From the NCBI RefSeq assembly GCF_037991315.1, contig NZ_CP150300.1:5952001-6016000 (forward strand): a stretch of DNA of 64,000 nucleotides, in the 5' to 3' direction. Under the pieces are notes generated by a model. That model made no database searches and was not told the DNA's origin. It saw only the letters and a list, made by a program, of their open reading frames with translations. This document shows, piece after piece, positions 37,274 to 46,394 of the stretch. This DNA comes from Paenibacillus sp. FSL H8-0079 (GTDB taxonomy: Bacteria > Bacillota > Bacilli > Paenibacillales > Paenibacillaceae). Positions within the stretch are counted from its first letter, which is position 1. Every line of letters starts with the position of its first letter. The position numbers were made by a program, and so were the translations under genes.

Positions 37274-39270
37274 TTTTTCCAACATCCTTCCGCTACTTGC
37301 CACACACCCACAGCAATGATACCGAAGATTAAGCCAAGTCCCAATCCCATCACTCCACGAATGAGTGACAATACAGCTGGCGTATGAATATGCGCGAACG
37401 TATCCACCATGGACAATTGTCCAATCGCTGCAATAATGAGCACAAAAATGACTTTACGATATTTTAAAGCGGCGAACACGCCAACGATAAATAGCGGGTG
37501 TCCCAGCATAAATTCTTTGAATCTCGGCCTTACACCGAACGTATCTTCCAGCGTGGTACGCAGGAACATCTCGAATGGTGTTACTGAACCTGAGTTACCT
37601 GTACGGCTCAAATAATAGTATCCAACAACGGCAGCAACGAGTGCCAAAACAACCATTAACACATTAATTGGCATACGAAGCATTTCTTTAATTTTCTTGA
37701 TCGAGAATGAACCTGAACCACGATAAAACACAATGTAAATCGCTACCAGCGCCATAGGTGCAAAGTGCAACAGACTCACGCCGCGGAACTGGTTAATGAC
37801 CAGACTGTACGTAATACTGTTAAGCAACGCGATGACAAAAGGTACCGCCAGGAACGATAGAATCGATGTTCTTACATACAACACCAACGTTTGTTTCAAA
37901 CGACGACCCGCAGATGCGTCGGGTTGACGCTGTTGCTGATAGTTCACTGTACGAACGGCCAGCACCATCGCTATGGTCGGTGCCGCTATGGCCACAAGCA
38001 GGGCAATTCCTTGCTCCAGCAGCGTTGGTTTCAAGAGGAACAATCCGGCACTGCCCACCAAAGCAACTGCAAATGAGATCAATGTCAGTAGTGGGATAAA
38101 GTAAGAAACCATAAGTGCAATCATCGCAATTGCACCAACGAGAGCAACCAGCTTGGCATAACGCTGAATCGACGAATCCTTAACTGTAAATGCTTCAGCT
38201 TGTCCAAGTTCAAATCCATGCTTCGCCATGCGTTCTACTGCATGACCCGGTTCACCCAGGCTGTTGATCAGATTCTCAATTGGATCTGTAATCATGGCCT
38301 TGGCTGTATTCCGACTAGGGGAAGCATTCATATAGAGCATACGAATGTTGCGGTCTTTGGTTGCCAGAACAAAACGGTCAGCAATCGTATCTACGTCCAG
38401 ATTGGCATCTCCATCACTAAGTGAGTACAGACGCGCGACATTGTAGTCCGTTTTATAAGCGAGGGTCTGGAATCCAGACTGCGGTTTCTTCAAGTTCTCA
38501 ATGGCTGCAAGACCAATATTGTGCTTGTTCAGCAACTGTGCGAACTGGTCGAGACTTTTCATCTCTGCATTATCATTGTACCCTTTCACAGCATCACCAT
38601 CAAACAAGATGCGCTTCACGCCATTTTCCTCGAAGAAGGTAAGCAAGCGCTCCATCGATTTCTGGCTGTATGGTACACCGTCCGAGATACGCGGCAAAAT
38701 GTAGAAACCTTTATCACGTAGCATCTTCACCGCAACCGGATCGGGCTGCAAAGGCTGCATGTTGGCATTCTCCGGAGGAGTCTGCAATATTAAGCCGCTA
38801 CGACCTTCATATTCCCATGGTAGCACTGGAATCTGCCGATCAGCGAACGTTTGTTCAATAATAGGGGTATACGTCTGTGCATTTTCCTCTGATGTAAATA
38901 ACACATACGTGTAATTTGCGTTAGAAGGAATCACATCTTTGGTCAGGTTCGCGAGATCCTGGCCGTTGTATACCATTAGTCGGCGTGTCTTTCTCAGCTC
39001 GTCCAATGTACTTTCGAACACAGCCATCGTTGTTACGCCTGCGTCTTTCAGACGAGTCAATTGTTCATTCATGAAATCTTGCGGATGTGCCTGATAGGCG
39101 GAAATATCCAGCAGACCTCGATAGTTGAAGACAAGCTCTACCTTTTTGGCAGAAGATTCTGTCTGCACCCGATCACTGATTACAGGGATGGACGCAACGA
39201 GACCGATAATAACGACGAGCCACAACCACTTCCGAGAAGCGTTATTCCAATAAAGCCATTTTTGACGCAC
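37249..39270 (-). CDS. Polytopic membrane protein (DUF5693-like)
   Basis: About 673 aa. One transmembrane helix near the N-terminus (WLWLVVIIGLVASIPVI) leads to a ~330-residue extracytoplasmic domain (ELVFNYRGLLDISAYQ, DAGVTTMAVFESTLDEL, FYILPRISDG). Seven or more helices follow from ~residue 385 to the end. This layout matches the DUF5693 family found beside csaB in Paenibacillus and other SLH-protein producers; a role in export or processing of the wall polymer is my inference only. The GTG at 39270 is used because GAGGAGGT stands seven bases upstream; the frame is open to 39330. Overlaps csaB. Confidence 0.82.
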   Translation of the reverse strand: MRQKWLYWNNASRKWLWLVVIIGLVASIPVISDRVQTESSAKKVELVFNYRGLLDISAYQAHPQDFMNEQLTRLKDAGVTTMAVFESTLDELRKTRRLMVYNGQDLANLTKDVIPSNANYTYVLFTSEENAQTYTPIIEQTFADRQIPVLPWEYEGRSGLILQTPPENANMQPLQPDPVAVKMLRDKGFYILPRISDGVPYSQKSMERLLTFFEENGVKRILFDGDAVKGYNDNAEMKSLDQFAQLLNKHNIGLAAIENLKKPQSGFQTLAYKTDYNVARLYSLSDGDANLDVDTIADRFVLATKDRNIRMLYMNASPSRNTAKAMITDPIENLINSLGEPGHAVERMAKHGFELGQAEAFTVKDSSIQRYAKLVALVGAIAMIALMVSYFIPLLTLISFAVALVGSAGLFLLKPTLLEQGIALLVAIAAPTIAMVLAVRTVNYQQQRQPDASAGRRLKQTLVLYVRTSILSFLAVPFVIALLNSITYSLVINQFRGVSLLHFAPMALVAIYIVFYRGSGSFSIKKIKEMLRMPINVLMVVLALVAAVVGYYYLSRTGNSGSVTPFEMFLRTTLEDTFGVRPRFKEFMLGHPLFIVGVFAALKYRKVIFVLIIAAIGQLSMVDTFAHIHTPAVLSLIRGVMGLGLGLIFGIIAVGVWQVAEGCWKKWSPLLKS

Positions 39271-39411
39271 TACATGTACCTCCTCAAGTGTTGGAACCAA
39301 ATGCACGTTCAGCTCAAGTAATTCGTTCATTTAACATTTATACAATAGGTTACAAACAGCTTGTGTCAACAAGCCCTGTTATATGCTAGAACCATCTACA
39401 CTTTTATTTCA

Positions 39412-39453
39412 AAGAAAAACCCCTCCGCCAACCAACCTTACGGTGCGGAGAGG
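39412..39453 (-). terminator. pgcA terminator
   Basis: Minus-strand stem CCTCTCCGC / GCGGAGGGG with an inner ACC/GGT pairing, then TTTTTC. It stands 35 bases behind the stop. Confidence 0.85.
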
Positions 39454-39487
39454 CCTTCTCATGTTCTTGCTCATTGCTGCATTCGTA

Positions 39488-41209
39488 TTATTGTGCGTCT
39501 ACACGCGACATCACTGTAGTTACCAGACGCTCGATCCGGCTTTCCGCATCATCCAAGTTCTCTCCACGCACGGCGAAGTATACTTTGATCTTTGGTTCTG
39601 TTCCTGAAGGGCGCAAGCAGAACCATGAACCGTCTGCCAAAATGAACTTCAGTACATTCTCCTTCGGAAGACCGTCTAAACCAAGGGAGTGGTCGAGTAC
39701 ATCTTGTACAGCAATTCCCGCTACTTCTTGTGGCGGATTGGAACGCCAGTCGGTCATTTTGGCCTGAATCTGAGCTACGCCATCTTTACCTTTCAGTGTA
39801 CGGGACTCCAGCTTCTCCAGGAAATATCCGAATTGGCTGTACAGCTCTTGCAAGACATCATAGAGTGTCTTGCCTTGACTCTTGTAATACGCAGCAGCTT
39901 CAGCAATCAGCATCGAGGCAAGGACAGCATCCTTGTCACGGGCATAATTACCTGAGAGGTAGCCATAACTTTCTTCATAGCCGAACAAGAATGTATGACT
40001 GCCTGTTGCTTCGAACTGGTTCATTTTTTCACCAATATATTTGAAGCCTGTCAGTGTGTTCATCACTTCTGCACCGTAATGTTCAGCAATGACAGCACCC
40101 ATCTCACTTGTTACGATCGTTTTGACAACCGCACCATTGCTTGGCAGTGTACCCGTCTCTTGCAGGCGACTTAACAGGTAATGTACCATAATGGCACCAG
40201 ACTGGTTACCGGACAAGACGAAATATTTGCCATCGTTGTCTTTCACAACAGCACCCATACGGTCTGCATCCGGATCTGTTCCGATCAGAATGTCAGCGCC
40301 TACGGATTCTCCCAGCTTCATTGCGAGCGTAAACGCTTCGCGTTCTTCCGGGTTAGGGGATTTCACTGTAGAGAACTCAGCATCCGGCTGTTCTTGTTCG
40401 GCTACAATGTGCACTTGCTCGAATCCGATCTGCTCCAGCACGCGACGTACAGGGATGTTGCCTGTTCCGTGCAGCGGTGTGTATACGATTTTGAAATCAC
40501 GGCCTATACCGGATTGGATCAGTTCGCGGCTCAGACTGCGGCTTGCTACGGTATCCACGAACGCTTGGTCTTGCTCTTCACCCAACCAAATCAGAAGGCC
40601 TTGAGCTTCTGCTTCTTCTTGCGTTAGCTTCTTCACGTCAGCAAGAGAAGGCACTTCCTGGATGTATTGAATGACTTTTTCCGCTTCATCCGGTACCAAT
40701 TGACCGCCCTCATGATTGTAGACTTTATATCCGTTATATTCCGGTGGGTTATGGCTCGCTGTTACGACGATTCCGCCAGTTGCCTTCTGATGACGCACCG
40801 CGAATGACAACTCAGGAGTTGAACGCAAGGATGGGAACAGCTTGGCTACAATGCCGTTTCCAGCCAGTACAAGCGCAGCATCCAGTGTGAATTCAGGTGA
40901 GAAATGACGGGAATCATGAGCAATGACGACAGAAGGTTTACCTTCTTGGTCACCATGCTGCTCAAGGAGATAGCGCGCAAACCCTTGCGTCGCCCGACCC
41001 ACAGTGTAACGATTCATCCGATTGCTTCCGGCACCAATGACTCCACGCAATCCTCCTGTACCAAACTCCAGGTTTCTGTAAAAACGTTCCTCCAGCTCTT
41101 TCGGCTGATCCTGCAAGTCACGAAGCTCCTGTTTCGTTGCTTCATCAATCGAAGCATCCTCCAACCATTGCTGCAACGTTTCTGCTGCTGCTGTACTTAA
41201 CTGTTCCAT
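39488..41209 (-). CDS. pgcA: Phosphoglucomutase/phosphomannomutase family enzyme (PgcA)
   Basis: 573 aa alpha-phosphohexomutase that interconverts glucose-6-P and glucose-1-P (or the mannose pair), feeding UDP-sugar and wall-polymer synthesis. Four-domain family layout: FGTGGLRGVIG at the N-terminus, the phosphoserine loop VTASHNPPEYNGYK, metal loop GTDPDADRMG, substrate loop FGYEESYGYL and phosphate-binding RPSGTEPKIKVYF near the C-terminus. All catalytic residues are present and the length is typical for Bacillus PgcA. Located between fabZ and the csaB group. Confidence 0.95.
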   Translation of the reverse strand: MEQLSTAAAETLQQWLEDASIDEATKQELRDLQDQPKELEERFYRNLEFGTGGLRGVIGAGSNRMNRYTVGRATQGFARYLLEQHGDQEGKPSVVIAHDSRHFSPEFTLDAALVLAGNGIVAKLFPSLRSTPELSFAVRHQKATGGIVVTASHNPPEYNGYKVYNHEGGQLVPDEAEKVIQYIQEVPSLADVKKLTQEEAEAQGLLIWLGEEQDQAFVDTVASRSLSRELIQSGIGRDFKIVYTPLHGTGNIPVRRVLEQIGFEQVHIVAEQEQPDAEFSTVKSPNPEEREAFTLAMKLGESVGADILIGTDPDADRMGAVVKDNDGKYFVLSGNQSGAIMVHYLLSRLQETGTLPSNGAVVKTIVTSEMGAVIAEHYGAEVMNTLTGFKYIGEKMNQFEATGSHTFLFGYEESYGYLSGNYARDKDAVLASMLIAEAAAYYKSQGKTLYDVLQELYSQFGYFLEKLESRTLKGKDGVAQIQAKMTDWRSNPPQEVAGIAVQDVLDHSLGLDGLPKENVLKFILADGSWFCLRPSGTEPKIKVYFAVRGENLDDAESRIERLVTTVMSRVDAQ

Positions 41210-41320
41210 TCCGATAAACCCCTTCCGTCTATATAAATTCAGGTGTGCTGCGTTACTTCAGCATCTTGCATCATTCGGTCCGACTAAGTCCCTGCATGAT
41301 GTAATTGCTCACGTATGTAA

Positions 41321-41752
41321 TCAGCTTGGGTCAGACAGTGCAAACATGATCTCGCCTTCAGCGACCACTTTGTCGCCCACTCGGGCTGTTGCTTTACCTT
41401 TACCAATGGAACCCTTCAGACGCGTAATCTCCACTTCCAACATCAACGTATCTCCGGGCACAACTTGTCCACGGAATCGGAAATTGTCCAGTCCCGCTAA
41501 AAATCCAATTTTGCCTTTATTACCTTCCATATTAAGGATGGCACATGCACCAACCTGAGCCAGCGCTTCTGTAATCAATACGCCCGGCATTACCGGATAC
41601 TCTGGGAAATGACCAATGAAGAAAGGTTCGTTAATGGTTACGTTTTTCAAACCAACGGCACGTTTTCCATCCTCCATCTCTACAATCTTGTCCACCAGCA
41701 AAAACGGGGGGCGGTGCGGGATGATCTCTTGGATCTGTTTGATATCGAGCAC
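41321..41752 (-). CDS. fabZ: 3-hydroxyacyl-ACP dehydratase FabZ
   Basis: 143 aa. Dehydrates beta-hydroxyacyl-ACP in fatty-acid elongation, cytosolic. Hot-dog fold signatures: [13 protein letters not shown] (catalytic His), [22 protein letters not shown] (catalytic Glu) and [19 protein letters not shown] start at the GTG at 41752, with GAGAGGAG eight bases upstream. The frame stays open to 41983, but that 77-codon extension is basic and non-conserved and lies in a copy of the dispersed hairpin repeat, so it is not part of the protein. Length from the GTG agrees with the family. Confidence 0.95.
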   Translation of the reverse strand: MLDIKQIQEIIPHRPPFLLVDKIVEMEDGKRAVGLKNVTINEPFFIGHFPEYPVMPGVLITEALAQVGACAILNMEGNKGKIGFLAGLDNFRFRGQVVPGDTLMLEVEITRLKGSIGKGKATARVGDKVVAEGEIMFALSDPS

Positions 41753-42189
41753 AGTGTAATCTCCTCTCGGGATGTTTATATGAGCATTCTTCATCATGGA
41801 TTGACTCTTAGCGCTACGGTGGTCGTTACGGTTACGGATCGTCCTTCTGATCGCTGTTGTCTCCGATTTTTTTTGATCAACCTCAGAGAGGTCAAAATTC
41901 GGTGACAAAGGCGAGCGCTTCGCTTCTTCTGAACGATTCCGTTCCCTCCACTTACTTCGGTGCTGCAAGGTCAACCCCCACATGACAAAATCAAAAGCTC
42001 ATATAAATGGGTTTTTAATTTTTAAATTTTGTATGAAAAGCATATTTTCGGTTAACACTAGTTATATCCTTCATGACTGCAGTAGTGAAGGTTAAGATAA
42101 GGGGTCTCTCTTCGCGATGACGAATGTCTTTCGCAGGGGAGGCCTCTTTTGTGACGTCAAACGTCATCCATCATTATACTGTTTTCAAC
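41753..42189. other. Intergenic region fabZ / EpuA-like gene
   Basis: No gene supported. It contains hairpin repeat copy D (41842-41935). The rest holds the fabZ upstream region and shows no clear promoter. Confidence 0.5.
41842..41935. repeat. Dispersed hairpin repeat, copy D
   Basis: Begins gtccttctgatcgctgttgt. Arms at 41857-41870 and 41894-41908 pair with few mismatches, then aaaggcgagcgcttcgctt follows. Same element family as copies at 47.3, 61.9 and 63.5 kb. Confidence 0.75.
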
Positions 42190-42224
42190 GTCAAAAAGAA
42201 AACTCCTGCCTGCGCAGGAGTTTT
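42190..42224 (-). terminator. Terminator of the mbl-flhO-flhP-epuA gene group
   Basis: Perfect 11-bp stem aaaactcctgc / gcaggagtttt around ctgc, with TTTTCTTTTT on the minus strand, 17 bases behind the EpuA-like stop. Confidence 0.9.
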
Positions 42225-42240
42225 CGCTTAACTCGTTACA

Positions 42241-42465
42241 TTATGGAGCGAATACCAGATTATATACATGTTCCCATGTACTCCATTGCAATACGGAACC
42301 GATATCCTGTTTGCCCAGTACCACATATCCAGCTACCATTCCGCCAGCAAGGGCAAGAACAAGCAGGACCGGAACCAGAAACCATCTTGCGATGCGCCAT
42401 CCACTCTTCTTCTTCTTGACTTCCTTCTTCTCTGGCTTACTGTTCTGCTGCTGTGTTTCTGTCAT
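42241..42465 (-). CDS. Small membrane protein, EpuA-like (DNA-directed RNA polymerase subunit beta family label)
   Basis: 74 aa. A Lys-rich cytosolic tail (KPEKKEVKKKKSGW) is followed by one transmembrane helix (FLVPVLLVLALAGGMVAGYVVLG) and a short outer tail ending WSTWEHVYNLVFAP. This matches the EpuA family, often mislabelled as an RNA polymerase beta subunit; its role is unknown. The ATG at 42465 is chosen (AAAGGTG six bases upstream). Twelve bases behind flhP, so part of the same transcript, and followed by a strong terminator. Confidence 0.82.
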   Translation of the reverse strand: MTETQQQNSKPEKKEVKKKKSGWRIARWFLVPVLLVLALAGGMVAGYVVLGKQDIGSVLQWSTWEHVYNLVFAP

Positions 42466-42477
42466 CACATTCACCTT

Positions 42478-43317
42478 TTACGCTCTTATAGTGTTGGCAA
42501 GACCCATCATGGAGTCACTCGAAGTTAGCGCCCGTGCCGCCAGCTGATATGTCCGCTGTCCTTGCATAAGCAAAGCCATCTCCTGTGTCAGATCCACATT
42601 GGATTGCTCCAGATAACCTGGACGGATCATGGCAGTCGCTTGACGTGTAGCTGCATCAGCGCCAAATACATCATCCTCGGTTAATCCCGCATCCAGCCCA
42701 AACAGATTATCCGCATACTGTACCAGCCCCTCAGGGCGTTCAATGTCTACCACTTGCAGCTGTGCTCCAATGGTTGCGTTCGCCTCATTACCGCGTCGGA
42801 TTAGCAGGTTGCCATTTTCATCAAAAGCAACCTTGCTATTATTCGGTGCCGTAATACGGTTTCCTAGACGATCCAGAGCAAAGTGACCTTCGCCATTGAC
42901 CATAACCATCATGTCTGGTGAATTCGGAGTAGGCTTCGGTCTTGTATCCGGTACAAAATGAAATGCACCCTGACGTGTCCACATTTTTTCCCCATTCGCT
43001 TCAACTGCAAACATGGCATTTCCCTCAATGGCCAGATCGGTTGGAAGACCTGTCTCATTTAAGGTACCCTGAGACATATCCTTCGTCACATCTGCCAAAC
43101 GAGCACCAAAACCGAGGTTATATCCCATCGGTGTGGAACGTCCATCCAGTTTGTATTTGTCCGGTTGTTGTTGAACCCGGGTCAGCACATCCTCGAAAGC
43201 CGCTTGCTTGCTCTTATAGCCTGCCGTATTCACGTTGGCAATATTATCGGAAATGACATCCAGACGCTGCTGTATAGCAGTCATGGAAACTTTTGCACTA
43301 ATCATGGAATTATTCAT
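42478..43317 (-). CDS. flhP: FlhP, flagellar hook-basal body family protein
   Basis: 279 aa member of the FlgF/FlgG rod-hook family, exported by the flagellar type III apparatus. N-terminal signature SMTAIQQRLDVISDNIANVNTAGYKSKQ and C-terminal VDLTQEMALLMQGQRTYQLAARAL, with the polymerising heptad-rich ends and a variable middle. I use the ATG at 43317 with GGGAGG 11 bases upstream; the open frame to 43494 is an artefact of the palindrome-rich gap. In Bacillus flhO and flhP are adjacent; here 415 bases separate them. Confidence 0.92.
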   Translation of the reverse strand: MNNSMISAKVSMTAIQQRLDVISDNIANVNTAGYKSKQAAFEDVLTRVQQQPDKYKLDGRSTPMGYNLGFGARLADVTKDMSQGTLNETGLPTDLAIEGNAMFAVEANGEKMWTRQGAFHFVPDTRPKPTPNSPDMMVMVNGEGHFALDRLGNRITAPNNSKVAFDENGNLLIRRGNEANATIGAQLQVVDIERPEGLVQYADNLFGLDAGLTEDDVFGADAATRQATAMIRPGYLEQSNVDLTQEMALLMQGQRTYQLAARALTSSDSMMGLANTIRA

Positions 43318-43358
43318 CGGTGGTTTACCCTCCCTTGGTTCCTGTCCACCCTCCCAAA

Positions 43359-43377
43359 CCCTCCCTAGTAGGGAGGG
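43359..43377. repeat. 7-bp inverted repeat in the flhO-flhP gap
   Basis: ccctccc / gggaggg around tagta. It lies just upstream of the flhP ribosome site on the transcribed strand and could fold in the mRNA. Confidence 0.6.
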
Positions 43378-43553
43378 CCCCAGATGGCGCTGCCCTCTGG
43401 ACTCCCGAAACAGGCGGATTAGGTAAGTGGGGTACGATCTTGCTAAGTGGCGGTGGTGTGTGCGCCGCGACTGTCCGACTATGATTCCCGCCATCGTTTC
43501 ACATGGCTAAATCATAGTATGACACGCTCTTTATGCGGCGTGTAGCTCCGCGT

Positions 43554-43713
43554 GGTCTCTTCCCTGCTTTGCTTCGCAAAGGACTGTCGAGACCGTCGCT
43601 GCGCTCAGGCACTGCTGCGCAATCCTCGCATAGGCTCGGCTGCGTTTGGTTTGCGCTTCGCGTGAGCCTCTCTGCTTTGCTACGCAAAGGGCGTTTGGCT
43701 CTCCGCTACGCGG
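43554..43713. repeat. Cluster of short palindromes with TTCG/TACG loops
   Basis: ctttgcttcgcaaag at 43567-43581 lies within an outer ggtctc/gagacc pair (43554-43594). ctttgctacgcaaag at 43675-43689 is the same palindrome with one loop base changed. ccgctacgcgg lies at 43703-43713, and there are further gcgcttcgcg-type units between. Confidence 0.7.
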
Positions 43714-43732
43714 TTATATTTAAACGTCGGCG

Positions 43733-44617
43733 TTATACACGACCGACGTCATTGACGGCTTTTTCCAAACTGCGGTCGTAGAATTGTACGACCTTCTGGT
43801 TCGCTTCATACGCACGGTATGCAGCGTTCATATCAACCGTTGCCTGTGAAGCATCGACATTCGACCCTTCCAGGTATCCCTGACGGATCTGCACATTATC
43901 ACCGGCAGCCAGCATCCGGGCAGTTGCCCCATTTTCATCACTCAGACTGAAATTGCCATCACCTTGACGAACCAGTTGATTCGGCTGGTCAATGACACTA
44001 ATACCGAGAGTAACGCCTGTCGGTGCACCCGTTGCTGCATCCACAAGACGGCCTTGCTCATCCACTTTAAATTGCTCTACTGAACCTGTCAACACTACAG
44101 GTTGTCCATTATTATCCAACACTTGTGAACCTGTTGAACTCAGCAGCTGTCCGGTTCCTGTAATCTCGAAGTGACCATCACGTGTATATCCAGTATTACC
44201 TTGTGCATCCTGAACTGTAAAATACGCCTGAGGCTGGTAAGTCACCGTGCCATCGGCCCGTACAAATTTGCCTGAAGCGTCAAACGGGACAGGTTGTCCA
44301 GTCTGCGGATCATTGACAGACATATTGGATGAAATGGAAAAATCATTTTTCTGTCCAGTCTCCATAATGGTCCCCTGCAAATTCATGGACAAACTCTCTT
44401 CCGCGAACACCCCTGTGTTCAGCTTGCCCAGCCGCTTTGTCGGGAGATTCGCATCTCCGCCTACCAAGGTAATGAGCATTTCCGGAAAGGAACGGCTTAC
44501 GCTGTTCACCTGTTTATATCCCGTCGTGTTCGTATTTACAATATTCTGCGTTGCTGTATCATGGCGGCGTTGTTGCGTAATCATTCCCGCAGTAGCGGTG
44601 TACAGACCTCTTAACAT
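43733..44617 (-). CDS. flhO: FlhO, flagellar hook-basal body family protein
   Basis: 294 aa paralogue of FlhP in the FlgF/FlgG rod-protein family. N-terminal MLRGLYTATAGMITQQRRHDTATQNIVNTNTTGYKQ and C-terminal YLEGSNVDASQATVDMNAAYRAYEANQKVVQ are the conserved polymerisation ends. The middle contains the FlgG-type GYTRDGHFEIT motif. Start ATG at 44617 has GAGAGGGG about nine bases upstream. It follows mbl by about 100 bases without a terminator, so mbl, flhO and flhP probably share a transcript. Confidence 0.93.
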   Translation of the reverse strand: MLRGLYTATAGMITQQRRHDTATQNIVNTNTTGYKQVNSVSRSFPEMLITLVGGDANLPTKRLGKLNTGVFAEESLSMNLQGTIMETGQKNDFSISSNMSVNDPQTGQPVPFDASGKFVRADGTVTYQPQAYFTVQDAQGNTGYTRDGHFEITGTGQLLSSTGSQVLDNNGQPVVLTGSVEQFKVDEQGRLVDAATGAPTGVTLGISVIDQPNQLVRQGDGNFSLSDENGATARMLAAGDNVQIRQGYLEGSNVDASQATVDMNAAYRAYEANQKVVQFYDRSLEKAVNDVGRV

Positions 44618-44719
44618 GAATTAACCCCTCTCCTCAAGCGCTTGTCCTGCATCACAGGCTGGCTGCTTGTCCGTTCTGCTTTCCGAGCATGGCGAACCTT
44701 TGCTATTTATATCGGCAGA

Positions 44720-45718
44720 TTAGAACTTTTTCTTAACCACCTGATCCAAATTGTTAAGCATAATGCCTGTCCCCTTCACGACACAATGCATTGGATCTTC
44801 CGCAACCCATACCGGTACATGCAATTCATTGGACAAAAGCTCGTCCAGTCCTTTGAGCAATGCGCCTCCACCAGTCAACACTACACCACGGTCGATAATG
44901 TCCGCTGACAATTCCGGCGGTGTGCGTTCCAATACCGACTTCGCTGCAACGATGATGGATTGCACGGAATCCCAGAGTGCTTCCTGTACTTCTTTTCCTG
45001 ATACCGTTACGGTAACTGGCAGACCGGATACCATATCGCGCCCACGAATATCCATCTCGGATTGATGTCCACCTGGTGTCACGGAACCAATCGCAATCTT
45101 AATATCTTCCGCGGTCCGTTCACCGATCATGAGCTTGTACTTGGCTTTGATAAACTTGATAATGGCTTCGTCGAACTTGTCCCCTGCGACTTTAATAGAA
45201 GAGGCGGTGACTACGTCGCCCATAGAAAGGACTGCAACGTCAGTCGTACCGCCGCCGATATCCACGACCATATTGCCGCTCGGCTGAAAAATATCCATTC
45301 CCGCACCGATCGCTGCCGCTTTCGGCTCTTCTTCCAGAAACACTTCTTTGGCACCGCTGCGCTCCGCCGCCTCGCGGATGGCCTTCTGCTCCACGGAAGT
45401 AATGTTCGTTGGTGCACAGATCAGAATTCGAGGGTGGCTGTACCAGCTTCTTGCACCTACACGATTAATGAAATGTCTGAGCATCGCTTCTGTAATCTCG
45501 AAGTCCGCAATAACGCCGTCGCGCAACGGTCTAATGGCAACAATGTTACCTGGAGTACGCCCCACCATACGACGCGCTTCTTCCCCAACAGCAAGGACAC
45601 GCTTCGTATCTCTTTCAATGGTCACGACGGAAGGTTCATCGAGGACAACCCCACTTCCTTTCACGTGAATAAGCACGTTCGCCGTGCCAAGATCAATACC
45701 GATATCCTTGCTAAACAT
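44720..45718 (-). CDS. mbl: Mbl, MreB-family rod-shape determining protein
   Basis: 332 aa bacterial actin. It assembles membrane-bound filaments that direct lateral wall synthesis. Actin-fold signatures: phosphate-1 loop IGIDLGTANVLIHVKG, phosphate-2 loop MVVDIGGGTTDVAVLS and adenosine motif VLTGGGALLKGLDELL. Position between spoIIID and flhO is the conserved location of mbl, not mreB, in Bacillales, which decides the name. Start ATG 45718 with GGGGGC nine bases upstream. Confidence 0.95.
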   Translation of the reverse strand: MFSKDIGIDLGTANVLIHVKGSGVVLDEPSVVTIERDTKRVLAVGEEARRMVGRTPGNIVAIRPLRDGVIADFEITEAMLRHFINRVGARSWYSHPRILICAPTNITSVEQKAIREAAERSGAKEVFLEEEPKAAAIGAGMDIFQPSGNMVVDIGGGTTDVAVLSMGDVVTASSIKVAGDKFDEAIIKFIKAKYKLMIGERTAEDIKIAIGSVTPGGHQSEMDIRGRDMVSGLPVTVTVSGKEVQEALWDSVQSIIVAAKSVLERTPPELSADIIDRGVVLTGGGALLKGLDELLSNELHVPVWVAEDPMHCVVKGTGIMLNNLDQVVKKKF

Positions 45719-45937
45719 AAAAGAGCCCCCAAAGTGATATTATTTGGTCAGCGTATCCTGTGAAAAAGAGTCCCTTATCACGTCACCGCTCGTTCGACAA
45801 AGTGCAACATATATATGTAAAAATCGGGCTGATAAGATGTCATAATTCGATCCTGTACCAGCTTTTAACATATCATACTTCAGGGGAGGGATTCAATGCA
45901 TGTGTGAGCTTTTTGGCCTACGTCTTTGTGAAGATGC

Positions 45938-46225
45938 TTACGATTTGGCGGAAGCCAACACCTCACGTTTCTTGCCACTCGTTTTTTTGTATTTGATTTT
46001 GGTCGCTTCCCCGCCCCGCAAATGGCGGATCGACTTGTGATACTCCAAAATGTGTTTCACCTGGTCAGCAAGATCAGGGTTAATTTCCGGCAGACGCTCC
46101 GTCAGATCCTTATGCACAGTACTCTTTGACACGCCAAATTCCTTGGCTATGGTACGGACCGTATTCCTCGTCTCAACAATGCAGCGACCAATTTTGATGG
46201 TCCGTTCCTTGATGTAATCGTGCAC
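45938..46225 (-). CDS. spoIIID: SpoIIID, sporulation mother-cell transcription factor
   Basis: 95 aa DNA-binding protein that activates and represses sigma-E regulon genes in the mother cell. The helix-turn-helix is at ~24-43 (TIAKEFGVSKSTVHKDLTER) and the basic C-terminal tail (TKIKYKKTSGKKREVL) contributes DNA contacts in the Bacillus protein. GTG start at 46225 with GGGAGGCGGGAG upstream. A sigma-E-like promoter at 46261-46288 fits the known regulation. Confidence 0.95.
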   Translation of the reverse strand: MHDYIKERTIKIGRCIVETRNTVRTIAKEFGVSKSTVHKDLTERLPEINPDLADQVKHILEYHKSIRHLRGGEATKIKYKKTSGKKREVLASAKS

Positions 46226-46260
46226 GCTCCCGCCTCCCTACTGTGTGGATAGTTTGGTAC

Positions 46261-46288
46261 ATTATATGAGGAGCATGCCTATATATTC
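46261..46288 (-). promoter_or_regulatory. Sigma-E promoter of spoIIID
   Basis: Minus strand: -35 GAATATA at 46282-46288 (GHATATT-type, one mismatch), 13-base spacer, -10 CATATAAT at 46261-46268 (CATACAHT-type, one mismatch). spoIIID is sigma-E dependent in Bacillus. Confidence 0.6.
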
Positions 46289-46340
46289 GCGGTTTAGAGG
46301 TGTGACAAGCTTCGAAGGTCCCATTATTTTCTGAAAAGCA

Positions 46341-46367
46341 CAAAAGAGCAGAGGTTTAACCCTCTGC
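46341..46367 (-). terminator. spoIIQ terminator
   Basis: Minus-strand stem GCAGAGG / CCTCTGC around GTTAAA, followed by TCTTTTGTG. It stands about 27 bases behind the spoIIQ stop. Confidence 0.75.
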
Positions 46368-46394
46368 CCGTCATGTTGCTGCGGTATAAATCAT

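Larger units (their letters stand above)
43318..43732. other. Palindrome-rich gap between flhO and flhP
   Basis: No gene supported. The left half has a CCCTCCC/GGGAGGG hairpin (43359-43377). The right half (43550-43715) is GC-rich with several short palindromes with TTCG- or TACG-type loops. Composition differs clearly from the flanking genes. Confidence 0.6.

Noticed and set aside
43499..43781. Frames of 62 and 82 aa in the flhO-flhP gap
   Set aside because: They are translations of palindromic GC-rich repeats, lack ribosome sites and have no protein-like conservation pattern.
45793..45801. Spo0A box TTTGTCGAA upstream of mbl as a stand-alone regulatory feature
   Set aside because: A single short motif without a located promoter; kept only as part of a low-interest observation.
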